From an uncultured Sulfurimonas sp. (lineage in GTDB: Bacteria; Campylobacterota; Campylobacteria; Campylobacterales; Sulfurimonadaceae), in assembly GCF_963662755.1 (NCBI RefSeq), contig NZ_OY759725.1, positions 1,873,781 through 1,937,780 of the forward strand: a stretch of DNA of 64,000 nt. The letters run 5' to 3'. How positions within the stretch are numbered: position 1 is the stretch's first letter; each line of letters opens with the position of its first letter. Shown here one piece after another: positions 37,111-47,195 of this stretch. The notes under the pieces are model-generated. The model did not search any database and was not told the origin of the DNA. It worked only from the letters and a program-made list of their open reading frames with translations. Made by a program: the position numbers and the translations under genes.

Positions 37111-40100
37111 ATGAACAGATTAATAGAATATTTTTTAGATAATAAACGCTTAAATTATATGCTACTTGTTTTTTTAGCATATATGGGTGTTAATGCTTAT
37201 ATAAATATACCTAAAGAGATATTTCCAGATGTAGAGCTTGATAAAATAAGCGTGCTTGGTTCTTATAGTGGAGCTAGTGCTACGGTTATGGATAAGATGG
37301 CTGTTCGTGATATTGAAGAAGAGTTAAGCAATATTAGTGGCATCGATAAAACAGAAACTACCATAACTCCTGGTGCTTTTGCAATTATTTTGACCCTTAA
37401 TGAAAGTGTGGATAATGTAAACTTACTCTCTCGTGTAAAAGATTCTGTGGCACTTACAAGGCAGTATCTTCCATCAGATATGAATGAGCCAGTTGCGAGG
37501 ATTTTAGATAAGAGTAAATCTCTTATAAAACTCTCTTTGTCATCTGAAAAAATTACAAAAGGTGAACTGACAGCTATAGCAAAAGAGATAAAAACTAAGA
37601 TTTCTCGCATACAAAATATTAGTGAGATACTTATCCGAGGGGATTCAAAAGAAGAAGTTTCTATAAGAGTCGATTCTCAGGCTGTTTTGGCTTATGATTT
37701 AAATCATGATAGTGTCTTAAAAGCAATAGCAAATTTATCTTATATTTTTCCAGTTGGAAACATAGAAGAGAGGGGTAGTTTTATATATCTATCAACCGCA
37801 AATGGTAAAGCTGATGTTCATGAATGGCAAGAGAGCATCTTGAGTATTGATGGAAAATATATTAGACTTGGAGATATTGCTAAAGTAAAGATTGAGTATC
37901 CACAAACTGATACCTTAGCTTCATTTAATAATATGCAAACTCTTACTTTAGTTATCTCAAAAGGTGAACAAGGTAACTCTATAGCTCTCTCTGCAGAATT
38001 AAAAGAGTATGCAAAAAAACTTCAAAAAAGTTATCCTCAAATTACTTTTGATTTTTATCAAGATACTTCAAAACCTGTAGAAGATAGATTAAATACAGTT
38101 ATAGCAAACCTTATGCTTGGGCTTATTTTGGTTTTCTTATCAACATATATCTTGATAAACTTAAGAATAGCGGTTATTGTAGCTCTTGGAATTCCTTTTT
38201 CATTTATTATAGGTCTGTTATTTATCTATTATATGGGTTACTCTATAAACATTGTTTCTTTACTAGGAGCGCTAATAGTCATAGGTATAGTCGTTGATGA
38301 TGCCATAGTTGTAGGAGAAAATATTCAACGGCATATTGATGATGGAATGCAAAATAGAGAAGCCGCAATACTTGGGGTAAAAGAGATGCTATTGCCAGTT
38401 ACATTAGCTACTATCTCAACCGTAGCAGCCTTTTTACCTATGTTTATGCTAAATGGAGAGATAGCACTTTTTCTTGTTTTAATTCCTATTGTAGTTATTA
38501 TGATTTTAATGGGTTCACTTTTGGAGAGTTTTTTATTTTTACCTCTTCATGCATCTGAGTTTCTTAAAAAAAGTAACAATATGGTGGACTGGAAACCTCT
38601 ACAAACTCACTACACAAGAACTCTTTCATTTTTTATAGAGTACAAAAAAACCTTTCTTTTACTTTTTATAATTTTAATTCCTATTGCAACTGTAATGACA
38701 GCCAAATCTATGAAGTTTCAGTTTTTTCCAAATTTTGATGGAAATAATCTTTATATATCTGGGAAAATGGATATAAATACTCCTCTTGAAGATACCTATG
38801 AAATATCAAAAGAGATACAAACAATACTGATGCAACACTCAGACGAGTTTTCATTAAAGTCTATATCTTCGACAAGTGGATATAGACGAAGTTTATCTGG
38901 AGACACACAAAGAAACAACAGTGTGTTTTTTATTACAATGGAGCTTTACGATAGAGAAGAAACAAGCTGGATAAACAAATATTTAAGCCCTGTGTTAAAT
39001 TTTACTTTTGATTTTAATAATCCTGAGAAGATAAGACAAAACCAAACTTTCGAACTCTCTCCAAAAGCTAGAGAACTTGTGATGCCATTTAAAGAGAAGT
39101 ACAATATGGTGGAGTTAGGAGTTATGGAAGATAAGCCTGGTTTGATTAGAAGTGATATTCAAATAAATTTATCAGGAAGCAATGATGAAAAACTTCAAAA
39201 TGCAGTTGTAAAACTAGAGTCTGTTTTATCTAAACTTGATGGTATAGATAACTTTAGTGATAATGTACGATATGGAAAAATGGAGTATAAACTAAAGATA
39301 AATTCTTATGGAGAGAGTTTAGGACTTAGTGAAGCATCTATAGCTAAAATACTTAGTTCGTACTTTTTAGAAAAAAAACAATCAACTACCTATAATGAAC
39401 GTGGCGTAATGGAGATTAAAACTAGAGATAAAGAAAAGGATAAGACAAAAACACTTATGAATTTTAGCATACCTCTTAGTGATGGAAGATTTGTAAAATT
39501 AACAGATGTAGCAACAATTTTAGAGCTTAGAGATTATGAAAAGATAGATAAACTAAACGGAAGTATAGTCAAGACTGTATATGCTAGTGTAGATAAAAGG
39601 ATTGTTACTCCTACTGAAGTTTTGGAAAGTTTATCAGGGACACTTAAAGAGATAACTGACTCTGGCATAGAAGTAAATCTGCTTGGAGAAAAAGAGAAAA
39701 AGCAACAGTTAAAAGATGATATGAAAGGTGCTTTGATACTAGCTACTTCATTGATTTTCTTAACACTTCTTTTGATATTTTCAAAAATCAAGTATGTAGT
39801 TATGGTTATGAGTGTAATTCCTTTGTCTATTTTAGGCGCATTGCTTGGACATAAACTACTTGGTATAAATCTAACAATGCCTTCTGTTATAGGGATACTT
39901 GGACTTGCGGGAGTTGTAATAAATGATGGGATTATTATGCTTGATTTTTTACATGGGACTCATAAGTCTGAAGACTTTTTTACCAGAGCAAAACTTAGAC
40001 TTCGTCCTATTGTAATTACATCAGTTACGACATTTTTAGGTCTTTTTACTTTGATATTTTATGCTACTGGTCAAGCTGTGATTTTACAACCTATTGCAGT

Positions 40101-40227
40101 TTCTTTAGGTTTTGGACTTGTTTGGGGGACACTTCTAAATCTTTTTTATCTACCAACACTTTATGCATTAGTAAATAACATAGAACCTATTTCAAAAAAA
40201 CAAGATAGAGCAATCCCCATAGCATAA
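37111..40227 (+). CDS. RND-family efflux transporter permease (AcrB/MexB type)
   Basis: A 1038-residue inner-membrane pump with the usual twelve helices and two large periplasmic loops: an N-terminal helix, porter loop, then the helix block with GALIVIGIVVDDAIVVGENI (the conserved helix-4 Asp pair used for proton relay), a second porter loop, and a C-terminal block with VIGILGLAGVVINDGIIMLD. It probably extrudes small molecules by proton antiport. No membrane-fusion or outer-membrane partner gene lies in the window, so partners must come from elsewhere. The start ATG follows the upstream stop by 3 bases. Confidence 0.93.
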   Translation: MNRLIEYFLDNKRLNYMLLVFLAYMGVNAYINIPKEIFPDVELDKISVLGSYSGASATVMDKMAVRDIEEELSNISGIDKTETTITPGAFAIILTLNESVDNVNLLSRVKDSVALTRQYLPSDMNEPVARILDKSKSLIKLSLSSEKITKGELTAIAKEIKTKISRIQNISEILIRGDSKEEVSIRVDSQAVLAYDLNHDSVLKAIANLSYIFPVGNIEERGSFIYLSTANGKADVHEWQESILSIDGKYIRLGDIAKVKIEYPQTDTLASFNNMQTLTLVISKGEQGNSIALSAELKEYAKKLQKSYPQITFDFYQDTSKPVEDRLNTVIANLMLGLILVFLSTYILINLRIAVIVALGIPFSFIIGLLFIYYMGYSINIVSLLGALIVIGIVVDDAIVVGENIQRHIDDGMQNREAAILGVKEMLLPVTLATISTVAAFLPMFMLNGEIALFLVLIPIVVIMILMGSLLESFLFLPLHASEFLKKSNNMVDWKPLQTHYTRTLSFFIEYKKTFLLLFIILIPIATVMTAKSMKFQFFPNFDGNNLYISGKMDINTPLEDTYEISKEIQTILMQHSDEFSLKSISSTSGYRRSLSGDTQRNNSVFFITMELYDREETSWINKYLSPVLNFTFDFNNPEKIRQNQTFELSPKARELVMPFKEKYNMVELGVMEDKPGLIRSDIQINLSGSNDEKLQNAVVKLESVLSKLDGIDNFSDNVRYGKMEYKLKINSYGESLGLSEASIAKILSSYFLEKKQSTTYNERGVMEIKTRDKEKDKTKTLMNFSIPLSDGRFVKLTDVATILELRDYEKIDKLNGSIVKTVYASVDKRIVTPTEVLESLSGTLKEITDSGIEVNLLGEKEKKQQLKDDMKGALILATSLIFLTLLLIFSKIKYVVMVMSVIPLSILGALLGHKLLGINLTMPSVIGILGLAGVVINDGIIMLDFLHGTHKSEDFFTRAKLRLRPIVITSVTTFLGLFTLIFYATGQAVILQPIAVSLGFGLVWGTLLNLFYLPTLYALVNNIEPISKKQDRAIPIA

Positions 40228-40303
40228 AAACTATGAGGGCTATAGCTCCAAAAACAACTGTTATTCTTATTGTAAAGTGAAAAAGAAATTTTAAAAAATT
40301 CAT
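40187..40303 (-). CDS. Possible 38-residue single-pass membrane peptide
   Basis: A short frame opening MNFLKFLFHFTIRI with hydrophobic span VVFGAIALIVFMLWGLLYLVF. Its ATG overlaps the rhodanese stop (ATGA), so it could be translated by coupling. It runs convergently into the end of the RND gene (41-base overlap), which weakens the case. No independent ribosome site is seen. Confidence 0.35.
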   Translation of the reverse strand: MNFLKFLFHFTIRITVVFGAIALIVFMLWGLLYLVFLK

Positions 40304-40698
40304 GGCTTAGTGTATGGAATAATAGGTAAGTTTTTAGCTTTTAAATACATCATGCCACCTTGGAGATTTATAACATCATAACCAATTTCTTTAGATAAAA
40401 AATCTGCTAAAATTTTAGTTCTACTTCCTGTTCTACAAATAAGAGCAAACTGTTTTTTAGTATCTACTTTTTTGTTTAATTCACTTAAAAAACTTTCTAT
40501 ATTGTAACGACCTCTTTCATCAAAAAACATTATAGTAATAGCATCTCTTACTAATCCTGTCTCTACCCATTCTCCAGGTGTTCTAATATCCACAATAGGA
40601 ATATTTGAGTCTAGTATTTTTTTTGATGGGTACTCGTTTATCATAGATGCCATAAGTGAAGCACTAATAATTATGAGTGATAATAATATTTTTTGCAA
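40300..40698 (-). CDS. Exported rhodanese-domain protein
   Basis: A 132-residue single rhodanese domain with a signal peptide (KILLSLIIISASLMAS, ~2-17), so it is probably periplasmic. The active-site loop ICRTGSRT includes the catalytic cysteine of the CRxGxR type; DIRTPGEWVETG is the conserved entry motif. Likely roles are sulfane-sulfur transfer or binding, fitting a sulfur-metabolising host (inference). The start is TTG at 40698 with GGAG upstream; no ATG is well placed. Confidence 0.85.
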   Translation of the reverse strand: MQKILLSLIIISASLMASMINEYPSKKILDSNIPIVDIRTPGEWVETGLVRDAITIMFFDERGRYNIESFLSELNKKVDTKKQFALICRTGSRTKILADFLSKEIGYDVINLQGGMMYLKAKNLPIIPYTKP

Positions 40699-40765
40699 CT
40701 GTTTTTCTCCATATAATAATTAAAGTGTATAATTATATCAATCATAACTAAATAACAGGTACATC

Positions 40766-41140
40766 ATGGCAGCATCTAATAAAGCTATAGAAAACTCAAA
40801 TAGACTTCGTTACATAAGAGCATTGGAACGATTTCATAAAGGTATGATATCTTACCTCTCAAATACAGATGAACTCTCAAAAGAGAGATATGGAAAAAAG
40901 ATAGAAAATTCTCTTAAAATTTTAAACAGAGTAGAAGAGGTAGTACTTTACAAGGGTGAATTGCAAGATTTGCAAAAACTTGTAAAGAAGATAATTGCAT
41001 TTAAAGATAGTGAAAAAAACATAGAAGATATTAAAGAAGATATTTTATATAGTTCAAATCAACTTGATAAAAATAAAAATGCTAGAAGATATAAAAAAGA
41101 TAAACATACTAGTTCAAAATATGAGGATTGGGATAACTAA
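40766..41140 (+). CDS. Small basic protein of unknown function
   Basis: A 124-residue, Lys- and Asn-rich, helical, soluble protein (RYIRALERFHKGMISYL; a central coiled-coil-like region). The C-terminus is strongly charged (KNARRYKKDKHTSSKYEDWDN). No domain recognised. It stands alone and is convergent with the chemoreceptor gene, from which it is separated by only 11 bases; a 12-bp perfect hairpin covers both stop codons. Confidence 0.65.
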   Translation: MAASNKAIENSNRLRYIRALERFHKGMISYLSNTDELSKERYGKKIENSLKILNRVEEVVLYKGELQDLQKLVKKIIAFKDSEKNIEDIKEDILYSSNQLDKNKNARRYKKDKHTSSKYEDWDN

Positions 41141-41159
41141 GAGAGATTCTCTTAGTTAT
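41133..41159. terminator. Bidirectional hairpin spanning two stop codons
   Basis: Perfect inverted repeat ATAACTAAGAGA / TCTCTTAGTTAT (12 bp) with a 3-base loop, between convergent genes. The TAA stop of the upstream gene lies in the left arm and the TAA of the chemoreceptor gene in the right arm. T-runs beyond are short, so efficiency is uncertain. Confidence 0.6.
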
Positions 41160-43059
41160 GTTTTGATTCATTTAACATAGCATCTAGAAGTTCAAATAGT
41201 TCATTTGAAGCTTTTTCCATCTTGTTAAAGTTACTTACTATCTCATCAGCGTGTTCTATAGTCGAGCTTGAAGCATCGCTGTCTATAAAGTTTAAATTTG
41301 TATTTGCACTGTTGTGAACTATGATATGCGGAGTAGTGAGCTTAGAAAAGACAGAAGTTTGTGAAAATCTTTTTTTACCCTCATCATCATACCATTTGCC
41401 AAGGCTACACTCATGAGGTGTTTGATTTGTCAAATGTCTATCTAAGGACATAATAGAGTTATATGCGCGAGATTTATAAAGTATATGATCTAATTTTGCA
41501 AGAACTATAAAAATAGAATTTTCCATCGAATATGAGTAGTTTACAATTTCGCTTGAGTTGTCATTTAGCTCAATTAGCGTTCCTTCAAAATTGTTTATTT
41601 TATCTGCTGAAGCCTCAACGGTAGTTTTCATAGCTGTTGAACTTTCTTGAATTTCATTCATATCTTGTTGTAAAGATTTTATGGATACAGAGATTTCTCC
41701 TGTTGCTTTGTGCGTTCTCTCAGCAAGTTTTCTTACTTCATCAGCTACAACTGCAAATCCGCGACCATGTTCGCCAGCGCGAGCTGCTTCAATAGCAGCA
41801 TTTAATGCTAGAAGATTGGTTTGATCTGCTATATCTGTAATAAGTTCTATAACTGAGGTAATGTTATTTGTTTGATTTGCTAATTCGCTAATGCTATGAT
41901 TGTTTACACTTACTTGTTCGCTTAATTGACCAAGTTCATTTACTATTTCATTGACATTTTCTCTAGAATCATTAGCTAAATCTGAAGCATTTTTTGTAGC
42001 CTTTGTGACTTCTTTTAGATTGTCAATATTTTCTCTTAAGTCATTTATAATAAGAGAAAGAGACTCTGAAACATTTATGCTTTTTGTACTAAGTTTGGAG
42101 TTAAACATATCTCTTTTAGCTTTTTGATTTTGCTCTTTCATAAAATCAATACTCGTTTCAACACTTTTTATAGCCTCTACAAATTCTCCAGACATTGATG
42201 CAGATGAAATTTTATGAGTAAATATACCTTTGGATGCATCTGTAATTGTTGTGTTGATTTCATTTATGAGGTTTTCTATATGATTTAGTAAGGTTGATAG
42301 TTCTTTTCCCAATATACCAAGCTCTGTATTTTCATCATGAGTTGATTTATCTTTATGGGTAAAATCACCTTTAGCAGCGTAACCTATTAGCCTTATAAAA
42401 GAACCAATTCCACTAGTTATAGATTTTCTTATTAGGTTCGCTAAGATAAAGACTACGATAGCCAAAGCTATACCAGCAAAAAGTACTAAAATTTTGTAAA
42501 AGTTTAACTCATCTGCTAAAGATTTTGAGTTTATGTTTAACTCATCACTCTTATGTTTTACAAGTTTTTTAAATGAAGTTCTTGAGGCATTTGCAAATGG
42601 AGTTAAATCGTTTTTATACTTTTTAAAAACTATAGTTTTATTGTTTTTTATATCATCACTGCTAAGAGATTCCATCATTTTATATGAGTTGTCTAAAAAG
42701 AGTATGGTAGATTTTTTAGCTTCATTTACCATAGGTAGCGCGCTGTCTTGAGCCATCATCTTTTCTAAAGAAGAAAAAAGATTTTCTACTTGTGTGATTG
42801 ACTCATTAAGTTTTAACATATCTTTGTCATAATCTCCACCGAGCATTATATCTCTTGTGGTTCTACTAACATAGTTTAGGTTTTTTTCTATTTCTAGTGT
42901 TTGTAATGCACCCATCATTGAATTTTTATAAAGATGATTGTATTTTGATTCTATATGACTCATCGCCCAAAAAACAAAAACAGTAGCTGTCATAACAGAC
43001 ATAGTTACCATTAAAATAAGTAGATTCATCTTTTTTTGGATACTGGTATTTGCTAACAT
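41152..43059 (-). CDS. Methyl-accepting chemotaxis protein with CZB zinc-binding domain
   Basis: A 635-residue chemoreceptor. Two membrane helices (~13-32 and ~190-212) flank a periplasmic four-helix-type sensor with a conserved [10 protein letters not shown] segment, then HAMP and the signalling domain, whose hairpin tip reads [38 protein letters not shown]. The C-terminus carries a CZB (chemoreceptor zinc-binding) domain: [25 protein letters not shown] and [11 protein letters not shown], supplying three His and one Cys. CZB domains are linked to zinc, pH or oxidant sensing. A -10 (TAGAAT) lies at 43090-43095. Confidence 0.93.
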   Translation of the reverse strand: MLANTSIQKKMNLLILMVTMSVMTATVFVFWAMSHIESKYNHLYKNSMMGALQTLEIEKNLNYVSRTTRDIMLGGDYDKDMLKLNESITQVENLFSSLEKMMAQDSALPMVNEAKKSTILFLDNSYKMMESLSSDDIKNNKTIVFKKYKNDLTPFANASRTSFKKLVKHKSDELNINSKSLADELNFYKILVLFAGIALAIVVFILANLIRKSITSGIGSFIRLIGYAAKGDFTHKDKSTHDENTELGILGKELSTLLNHIENLINEINTTITDASKGIFTHKISSASMSGEFVEAIKSVETSIDFMKEQNQKAKRDMFNSKLSTKSINVSESLSLIINDLRENIDNLKEVTKATKNASDLANDSRENVNEIVNELGQLSEQVSVNNHSISELANQTNNITSVIELITDIADQTNLLALNAAIEAARAGEHGRGFAVVADEVRKLAERTHKATGEISVSIKSLQQDMNEIQESSTAMKTTVEASADKINNFEGTLIELNDNSSEIVNYSYSMENSIFIVLAKLDHILYKSRAYNSIMSLDRHLTNQTPHECSLGKWYDDEGKKRFSQTSVFSKLTTPHIIVHNSANTNLNFIDSDASSSTIEHADEIVSNFNKMEKASNELFELLDAMLNESKHN

Positions 43060-43089
43060 AAAATTGTCCTTGTAACAAAATGTCTTTGC

Positions 43090-43095
43090 ATTCTA
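43090..43095 (-). promoter_or_regulatory. Putative -10 for the CZB chemoreceptor gene
   Basis: Minus-strand TAGAAT in the extended context TGTGATAGAATGC, ~31 bases before the ATG at 43059, with ACAAGGAC as ribosome site. No -35 visible. The remainder of the 111-base gap to the CopD-like gene shows nothing further. Confidence 0.4.
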
Positions 43096-43170
43096 TCACA
43101 GACAATAAGAAAATGTTATGAAAAAAAGCTAAAAATTAAAATTAATCAATAAAATGAGATTTTTTAGCTC

Positions 43171-43584
43171 TTATAAATACATCAATTGTGATAATAAAAT
43201 AATAGTAACTACAAGCGAAAAAGGAAAATAATGACTTTTAAATACCCAAGGCTGGATGCCAAAAAAGACTTGATTTACACCTCTAAGACCTAACCAAAGT
43301 CCAAGAAAAGCTTTTATAGCAAGTACTATTTGAAAATATGTAAGTCCACTATCTTTTATCTCTCCAAAAACTTGAGAAAACATATAAAGACCTGTGATTA
43401 CAGCTACAACAAGAGCTTTAGGAACAACTTTTCTAACATGCATCATGATAGCTTCTCTTGCTTTTGCATGTTCGTCTTCATTTAAAGAACGAGGCATTTT
43501 AGATAAAAATAAAATATCAACAATTAAAAATCCGCCATAAATAAAGACAGAAAAAATATGAATAGTGTGAATGATTGTGTAAAT
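43171..43584 (-). CDS. CopD-like small integral membrane protein
   Basis: A ~137-residue membrane protein with four hydrophobic helices, a first-helix HTIHIFSVFIYGGF and a later KALVVAVITGLYMF, resembling CopD/DUF-type cytochrome-like families; no firm function. The start is unsettled: the open frame extends to TTG 43701 / ATG 43698 without ribosome site, and that extension would run through the probable frd promoter. AAAGGAG lies just before an in-frame ATC/ATT (43587/43584), which is where the family-like helix begins; I prefer ATT. If an ATG is required, the protein is 175 residues. Confidence 0.7.
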   Translation of the reverse strand: MYTIIHTIHIFSVFIYGGFLIVDILFLSKMPRSLNEDEHAKAREAIMMHVRKVVPKALVVAVITGLYMFSQVFGEIKDSGLTYFQIVLAIKAFLGLWLGLRGVNQVFFGIQPWVFKSHYFPFSLVVTIILLSQLMYL

Positions 43585-43674
43585 GATAGTAGCTCCTTTT
43601 AAAAACGGAATTTTACCATAAGAGTAAAAAAGAAGTGATTGCCTTAGGTCAATTACAAAGAAAATATGCATAAT

Positions 43675-43685
43675 TATAGTAGAAT
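43675..43685 (+). promoter_or_regulatory. Candidate -10 region for frdCAB
   Basis: Overlapping TATAGT and TAGAAT hexamers about 35-45 bases before the frdC ATG, which has GGAGAG 5-6 bases upstream. The region also lies in the possible N-terminal extension of the divergent CopD-like gene, arguing for a shorter start there. Confidence 0.35.
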
Positions 43686-43719
43686 AACATAATGACATCA
43701 AGATTAATACGGAGAGTGG

Positions 43720-44451
43720 ATGAAAAATAAAAAAATAGATAAAACCCCAGCAAGACTGGACTTTATACAGAGTAGTACAGGGCTTATTTTAGGTCTGTTT
43801 ATAATGGGACATATACTTTTTGAGTCTTCTATTTTGATAAGTAATGAGATGATGTATAAAGTTACCATAATGTTTGAGGGTTACTACTTTTTTGGAGAGA
43901 AATATCCGGGAATTATCTCTTTTTTAGCAGCTTCTATTTTTATTATATTTATCGTTCATGCAGGTGTGGCACTTAAAAAATTTCCAAATAATTATAGACA
44001 ATACAAAACGATGCGAAATCATACTATTAGTATGAAACATGAAGATACCTCTTTGTGGGTAGTTCAAATTATGAGCGGATTTATTATGCTTTTTATTGGT
44101 TCTGTGCATCTCTATACTATGATGGCTGAACCATCAAATATAGGACCATTGGCATCTGCATATAGAGTTGTACATGAAAATATGGCTCCTTTGTACTTTT
44201 TACTTCTTTTATCGGTTGTTTCACACGCTTTTATAGGTCTTTATAGATTAGCTTTAAAGTGGGGATTTATGGAAGGTGAAAATACAAAAATATCAAGAAA
44301 AAGATTTAAGTTTTTAATGAAATCTTTTATAGCTATTTATATTGTAGTTGGATCACTTAGTCTTACAAAATACATCTATATTGGCTATACAAATGATTTT
44401 GAAGTAACTCAAAGATATCAACCTAAAACTATAAATATAAAGGCTCACTAA
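43720..44451 (+). CDS. frdC: Fumarate reductase cytochrome b subunit (di-heme)
   Basis: The 243-residue membrane anchor of quinol:fumarate reductase, with five helices. Heme-ligand histidines at 31, 80, 130 and 169 match the Wolinella positions (44, 93, 143, 182, constant offset 13, from memory). E53 aligns with Wolinella Glu C66. However, the residue two before the last ligand is valine (V167 in SVVSH) where Wolinella has Glu C180. The gene order frdC-A-B, abutting starts and the C-terminal KWG segment also match that family. It should donate menaquinol electrons to FrdB. Confidence 0.93.
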   Translation: MKNKKIDKTPARLDFIQSSTGLILGLFIMGHILFESSILISNEMMYKVTIMFEGYYFFGEKYPGIISFLAASIFIIFIVHAGVALKKFPNNYRQYKTMRNHTISMKHEDTSLWVVQIMSGFIMLFIGSVHLYTMMAEPSNIGPLASAYRVVHENMAPLYFLLLLSVVSHAFIGLYRLALKWGFMEGENTKISRKRFKFLMKSFIAIYIVVGSLSLTKYIYIGYTNDFEVTQRYQPKTINIKAH

Positions 44452-46440
44452 ATGAAAGTTATATATACAGATGTTCTTATCATTGGTGGTGGTCTTGCAG
44501 GTTTAAGAGTTGCTACAGGAGTTAAAGAAAGAGGTCACCAGGCTATAGTTTTATCGTTAGTTCCACCAAAACGTTCACACTCTTCAGCTGCTCAAGGTGG
44601 GATGCAAGCATCTCTTGCTAACTCGGCTATGGGTGAAGGCGACAATGAAGATGTTCACTTTTCAGATACCATAAAGGGAAGTGATTGGGGGGCTGATCAA
44701 GAAGTAGCCCGTATGTTTACTCATTGTGCGCCAAAAGCCATAAGAGAACTTGCTCATTGGGGAGTTCCTTGGAGTAGGGTACAAAAAGGAAATAGAGAAG
44801 CAATTATAAATGCTCAAAAAGTGACCATAAAAGAAAAAGAAGAAGCCCATGGACTTATAACCGCTAGAGATTTTGGTGGCACTAAAAAGTGGAGAACTTG
44901 TTATACATCAGATGGAACAGGACACTCTATGCTTTATGCCATGGACAACAAGGCTCATGAGCAAAATGTTGAAATTCATGAGAGATTAGAAGCTATTTCA
45001 CTTATACATGAAGATGGCAGATGCTACGGGGCAGTTGCTAGAAACTTGATGAGCGGAGAGTTAGTAGCCTATGTTTCAAAAGCTACAACAATAGCAACGG
45101 GTGGATATGGTCGCATCTACAGTGTTTCTACAAACGCTATTATTTGTCAAGGAATGGGTCAAGCTATAGCGCTAGAGAGTGGAGTTGCAACTTTAGGAAA
45201 TATGGAAGCTATACAGTTTCATCCGACTGCAATAGTTCCTGTTGGAATTTTAACAACAGAGGGATGTCGTGGAGATGGTGGACTTTTACTAGATAAAGAT
45301 GGTTATAGATTTATGCCAGATTATGAGCCTGATAAAAAAGAGCTTGCATCTAGAGATGTTGTAAGCAGAAGAATGACTGAACATATGAGAAAAGGCAAGG
45401 GTGTTAAGTCTAAATATGGAGATCATTTATGGCTTGATATAACTATACTTGGTCGTAAACATATAGAAAAAAATCTTCGTGAAGTAAAAGAGATATGTGA
45501 GAATTTTTTAGGGATAGATCCTGCTGTTGATTGGATTCCTGTTCGTCCAACTCAGCACTACTCAATGGGTGGCATCCGAACAAAATACACAGGTGAATCT
45601 CAAACTATGAAAGGTCTTTACTCATGTGGAGAAGCTGCTTGTTGGGATATGCACGGTTTTAATAGACTTGGAGGAAACTCTGTAAGTGAGACAGTTGTTG
45701 CGGGGATGCTTGTAGCTGAGTATATTAGTGATTTTTTAGATTCAAAAAATAGTGATATGAAGATAAATAGCACTATGGTTGAGGATTTTGTAAGAGCTGA
45801 ACAAGAGAAGTTAAATAAACTTTTAGAGAAAAAAAATGGAGAGGATGCCTATGTTCTTCGTCGTAGTATGGAAAAAATTATGATGGATAAGGTTGGTATC
45901 TTTAGAAATGGAGATGATTTAAAAGAAGCGGTTGAAGAGCTAGAAGAGTTGTTAAAAAGAAGTAAAAATATAGAAGTTTTTCGCTCAAAATCTCGCGCTG
46001 CAAATCCTGCTCTTGTGAATGCATATAGAACTCAAAGAATGATAAAAGTAGCCCTTACTTGTGCATTGGGAGCTTACTTAAGACAAGAGAGTCGTGGAGC
46101 GCACTCAAGAGAAGATTTTCCACAAAGAGATGATGAAAAATGGTTAAAAAGAACTATAACATCATGGCCAGATGCAAACCAAACTCTACCTAGTGTTAGC
46201 TATGAGGAGATAAATATTTCTAAGATGGAGATGCCTCCAGGTTGGCGTGGATATGGAAAGGATTTAACAAATCATCATCCTATGACAAAAGTTAGACAAG
46301 ATAGTGTAGAAGCGACAATAGCTAAACTTGAAAAAGAGGGTAAAAACAGATTTGAAATTCAAGAAGCACTTATGCCATTTAAAGATAAGTTACCAAAAAA
46401 ATATCAAGGCATCAACGAAAGATTTGGAGAAAATATATGA
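44452..46440 (+). CDS. frdA: Fumarate reductase flavoprotein subunit
   Basis: A 662-residue FAD-binding catalytic subunit that reduces fumarate to succinate at the cytoplasmic side. Features: [30 protein letters not shown] (flavin-histidine region); [38 protein letters not shown]. Length and motifs match epsilon-type FrdA. In chemolithoautotrophic relatives this complex also serves the reductive TCA cycle. It starts directly after the frdC stop and overlaps frdB by 4 bases. Confidence 0.97.
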   Translation: MKVIYTDVLIIGGGLAGLRVATGVKERGHQAIVLSLVPPKRSHSSAAQGGMQASLANSAMGEGDNEDVHFSDTIKGSDWGADQEVARMFTHCAPKAIRELAHWGVPWSRVQKGNREAIINAQKVTIKEKEEAHGLITARDFGGTKKWRTCYTSDGTGHSMLYAMDNKAHEQNVEIHERLEAISLIHEDGRCYGAVARNLMSGELVAYVSKATTIATGGYGRIYSVSTNAIICQGMGQAIALESGVATLGNMEAIQFHPTAIVPVGILTTEGCRGDGGLLLDKDGYRFMPDYEPDKKELASRDVVSRRMTEHMRKGKGVKSKYGDHLWLDITILGRKHIEKNLREVKEICENFLGIDPAVDWIPVRPTQHYSMGGIRTKYTGESQTMKGLYSCGEAACWDMHGFNRLGGNSVSETVVAGMLVAEYISDFLDSKNSDMKINSTMVEDFVRAEQEKLNKLLEKKNGEDAYVLRRSMEKIMMDKVGIFRNGDDLKEAVEELEELLKRSKNIEVFRSKSRAANPALVNAYRTQRMIKVALTCALGAYLRQESRGAHSREDFPQRDDEKWLKRTITSWPDANQTLPSVSYEEINISKMEMPPGWRGYGKDLTNHHPMTKVRQDSVEATIAKLEKEGKNRFEIQEALMPFKDKLPKKYQGINERFGENI

Positions 46441-47186
46441 AAGATGAAAATAAAGCAAGAATCTTAAAGATAAGTATCTTAAGATTTGATCCACATGATC
46501 CCAATGATGTTCCTCATATGGAAACTTTTGAAGTTGAAGAAGCTGATGGAATGACACTTTATATAGTCTTAAACGAGATACGCGAAAATCATGACAACTC
46601 TTTAAAGTTTGACTTTGTGTGCCGTGCTGGCATCTGTGGAAGTTGTTCTATGCTTGTAAATGGAAGACCAACTCTTGCATGTAGAACACTTACTTCAAAA
46701 CTTGGTGAACATATAACTTTAGCACCGCTTCCTCTTTTTGAACTTATAGGTGATTTGTCTATATATACAGGAAAATGGATGCGTCATTTAAATGAGCATC
46801 TAGAGACTTGGATACATGATAAAGAAGCTACTTTAAATGTTGATAAACTAGAAGAAAGAATGGAGCCTAAGTTAGCTGAAGAAATTTATGAGATTGACCG
46901 TTGTGTTGAGTGTGGATGCTGTGTTGCAGGATGCGGAACTATTCAGATGCGACCATCATTTGCAGGGGCTGTGGGACTTAACAAAATAGCTAGATATCAT
47001 TTAGATCCTAGAGATAAGCGTAGTGATGAAGAGTACTATGAACTTATTGGAGATGAAGATGGAATCTTTGGATGTATGACACTTCTGGGTTGTGAGGATG
47101 TTTGTCCAAAAGATTTATCTTTGCAAAGTAAAATAGCTTATCTTAGAAGAATGATGATAAAAACATCATTGAAAAATAATAATTAG
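46437..47186 (+). CDS. frdB: Fumarate reductase iron-sulfur subunit
   Basis: A 249-residue electron-transfer subunit linking FrdC hemes to FrdA. It carries a [2Fe-2S] motif CRAGICGSC, a [4Fe-4S] motif [12 protein letters not shown] and a further cluster [18 protein letters not shown] overlaps the frdA stop (ATGA). The stop codon TAG is part of the AGGAG ribosome site of the following MscS gene, so that gene is probably translated from the same transcript. Confidence 0.97.
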   Translation: MKDENKARILKISILRFDPHDPNDVPHMETFEVEEADGMTLYIVLNEIRENHDNSLKFDFVCRAGICGSCSMLVNGRPTLACRTLTSKLGEHITLAPLPLFELIGDLSIYTGKWMRHLNEHLETWIHDKEATLNVDKLEERMEPKLAEEIYEIDRCVECGCCVAGCGTIQMRPSFAGAVGLNKIARYHLDPRDKRSDEEYYELIGDEDGIFGCMTLLGCEDVCPKDLSLQSKIAYLRRMMIKTSLKNNN

Positions 47187-47195
47187 GAGACTATC

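Noticed and set aside
44680..44692. Run of six G in frdA as a slippage tract
   Set aside because: Too short and in a conserved housekeeping gene; no poly-G or poly-C tract of phase-variation length occurs in the surface-glycan genes.
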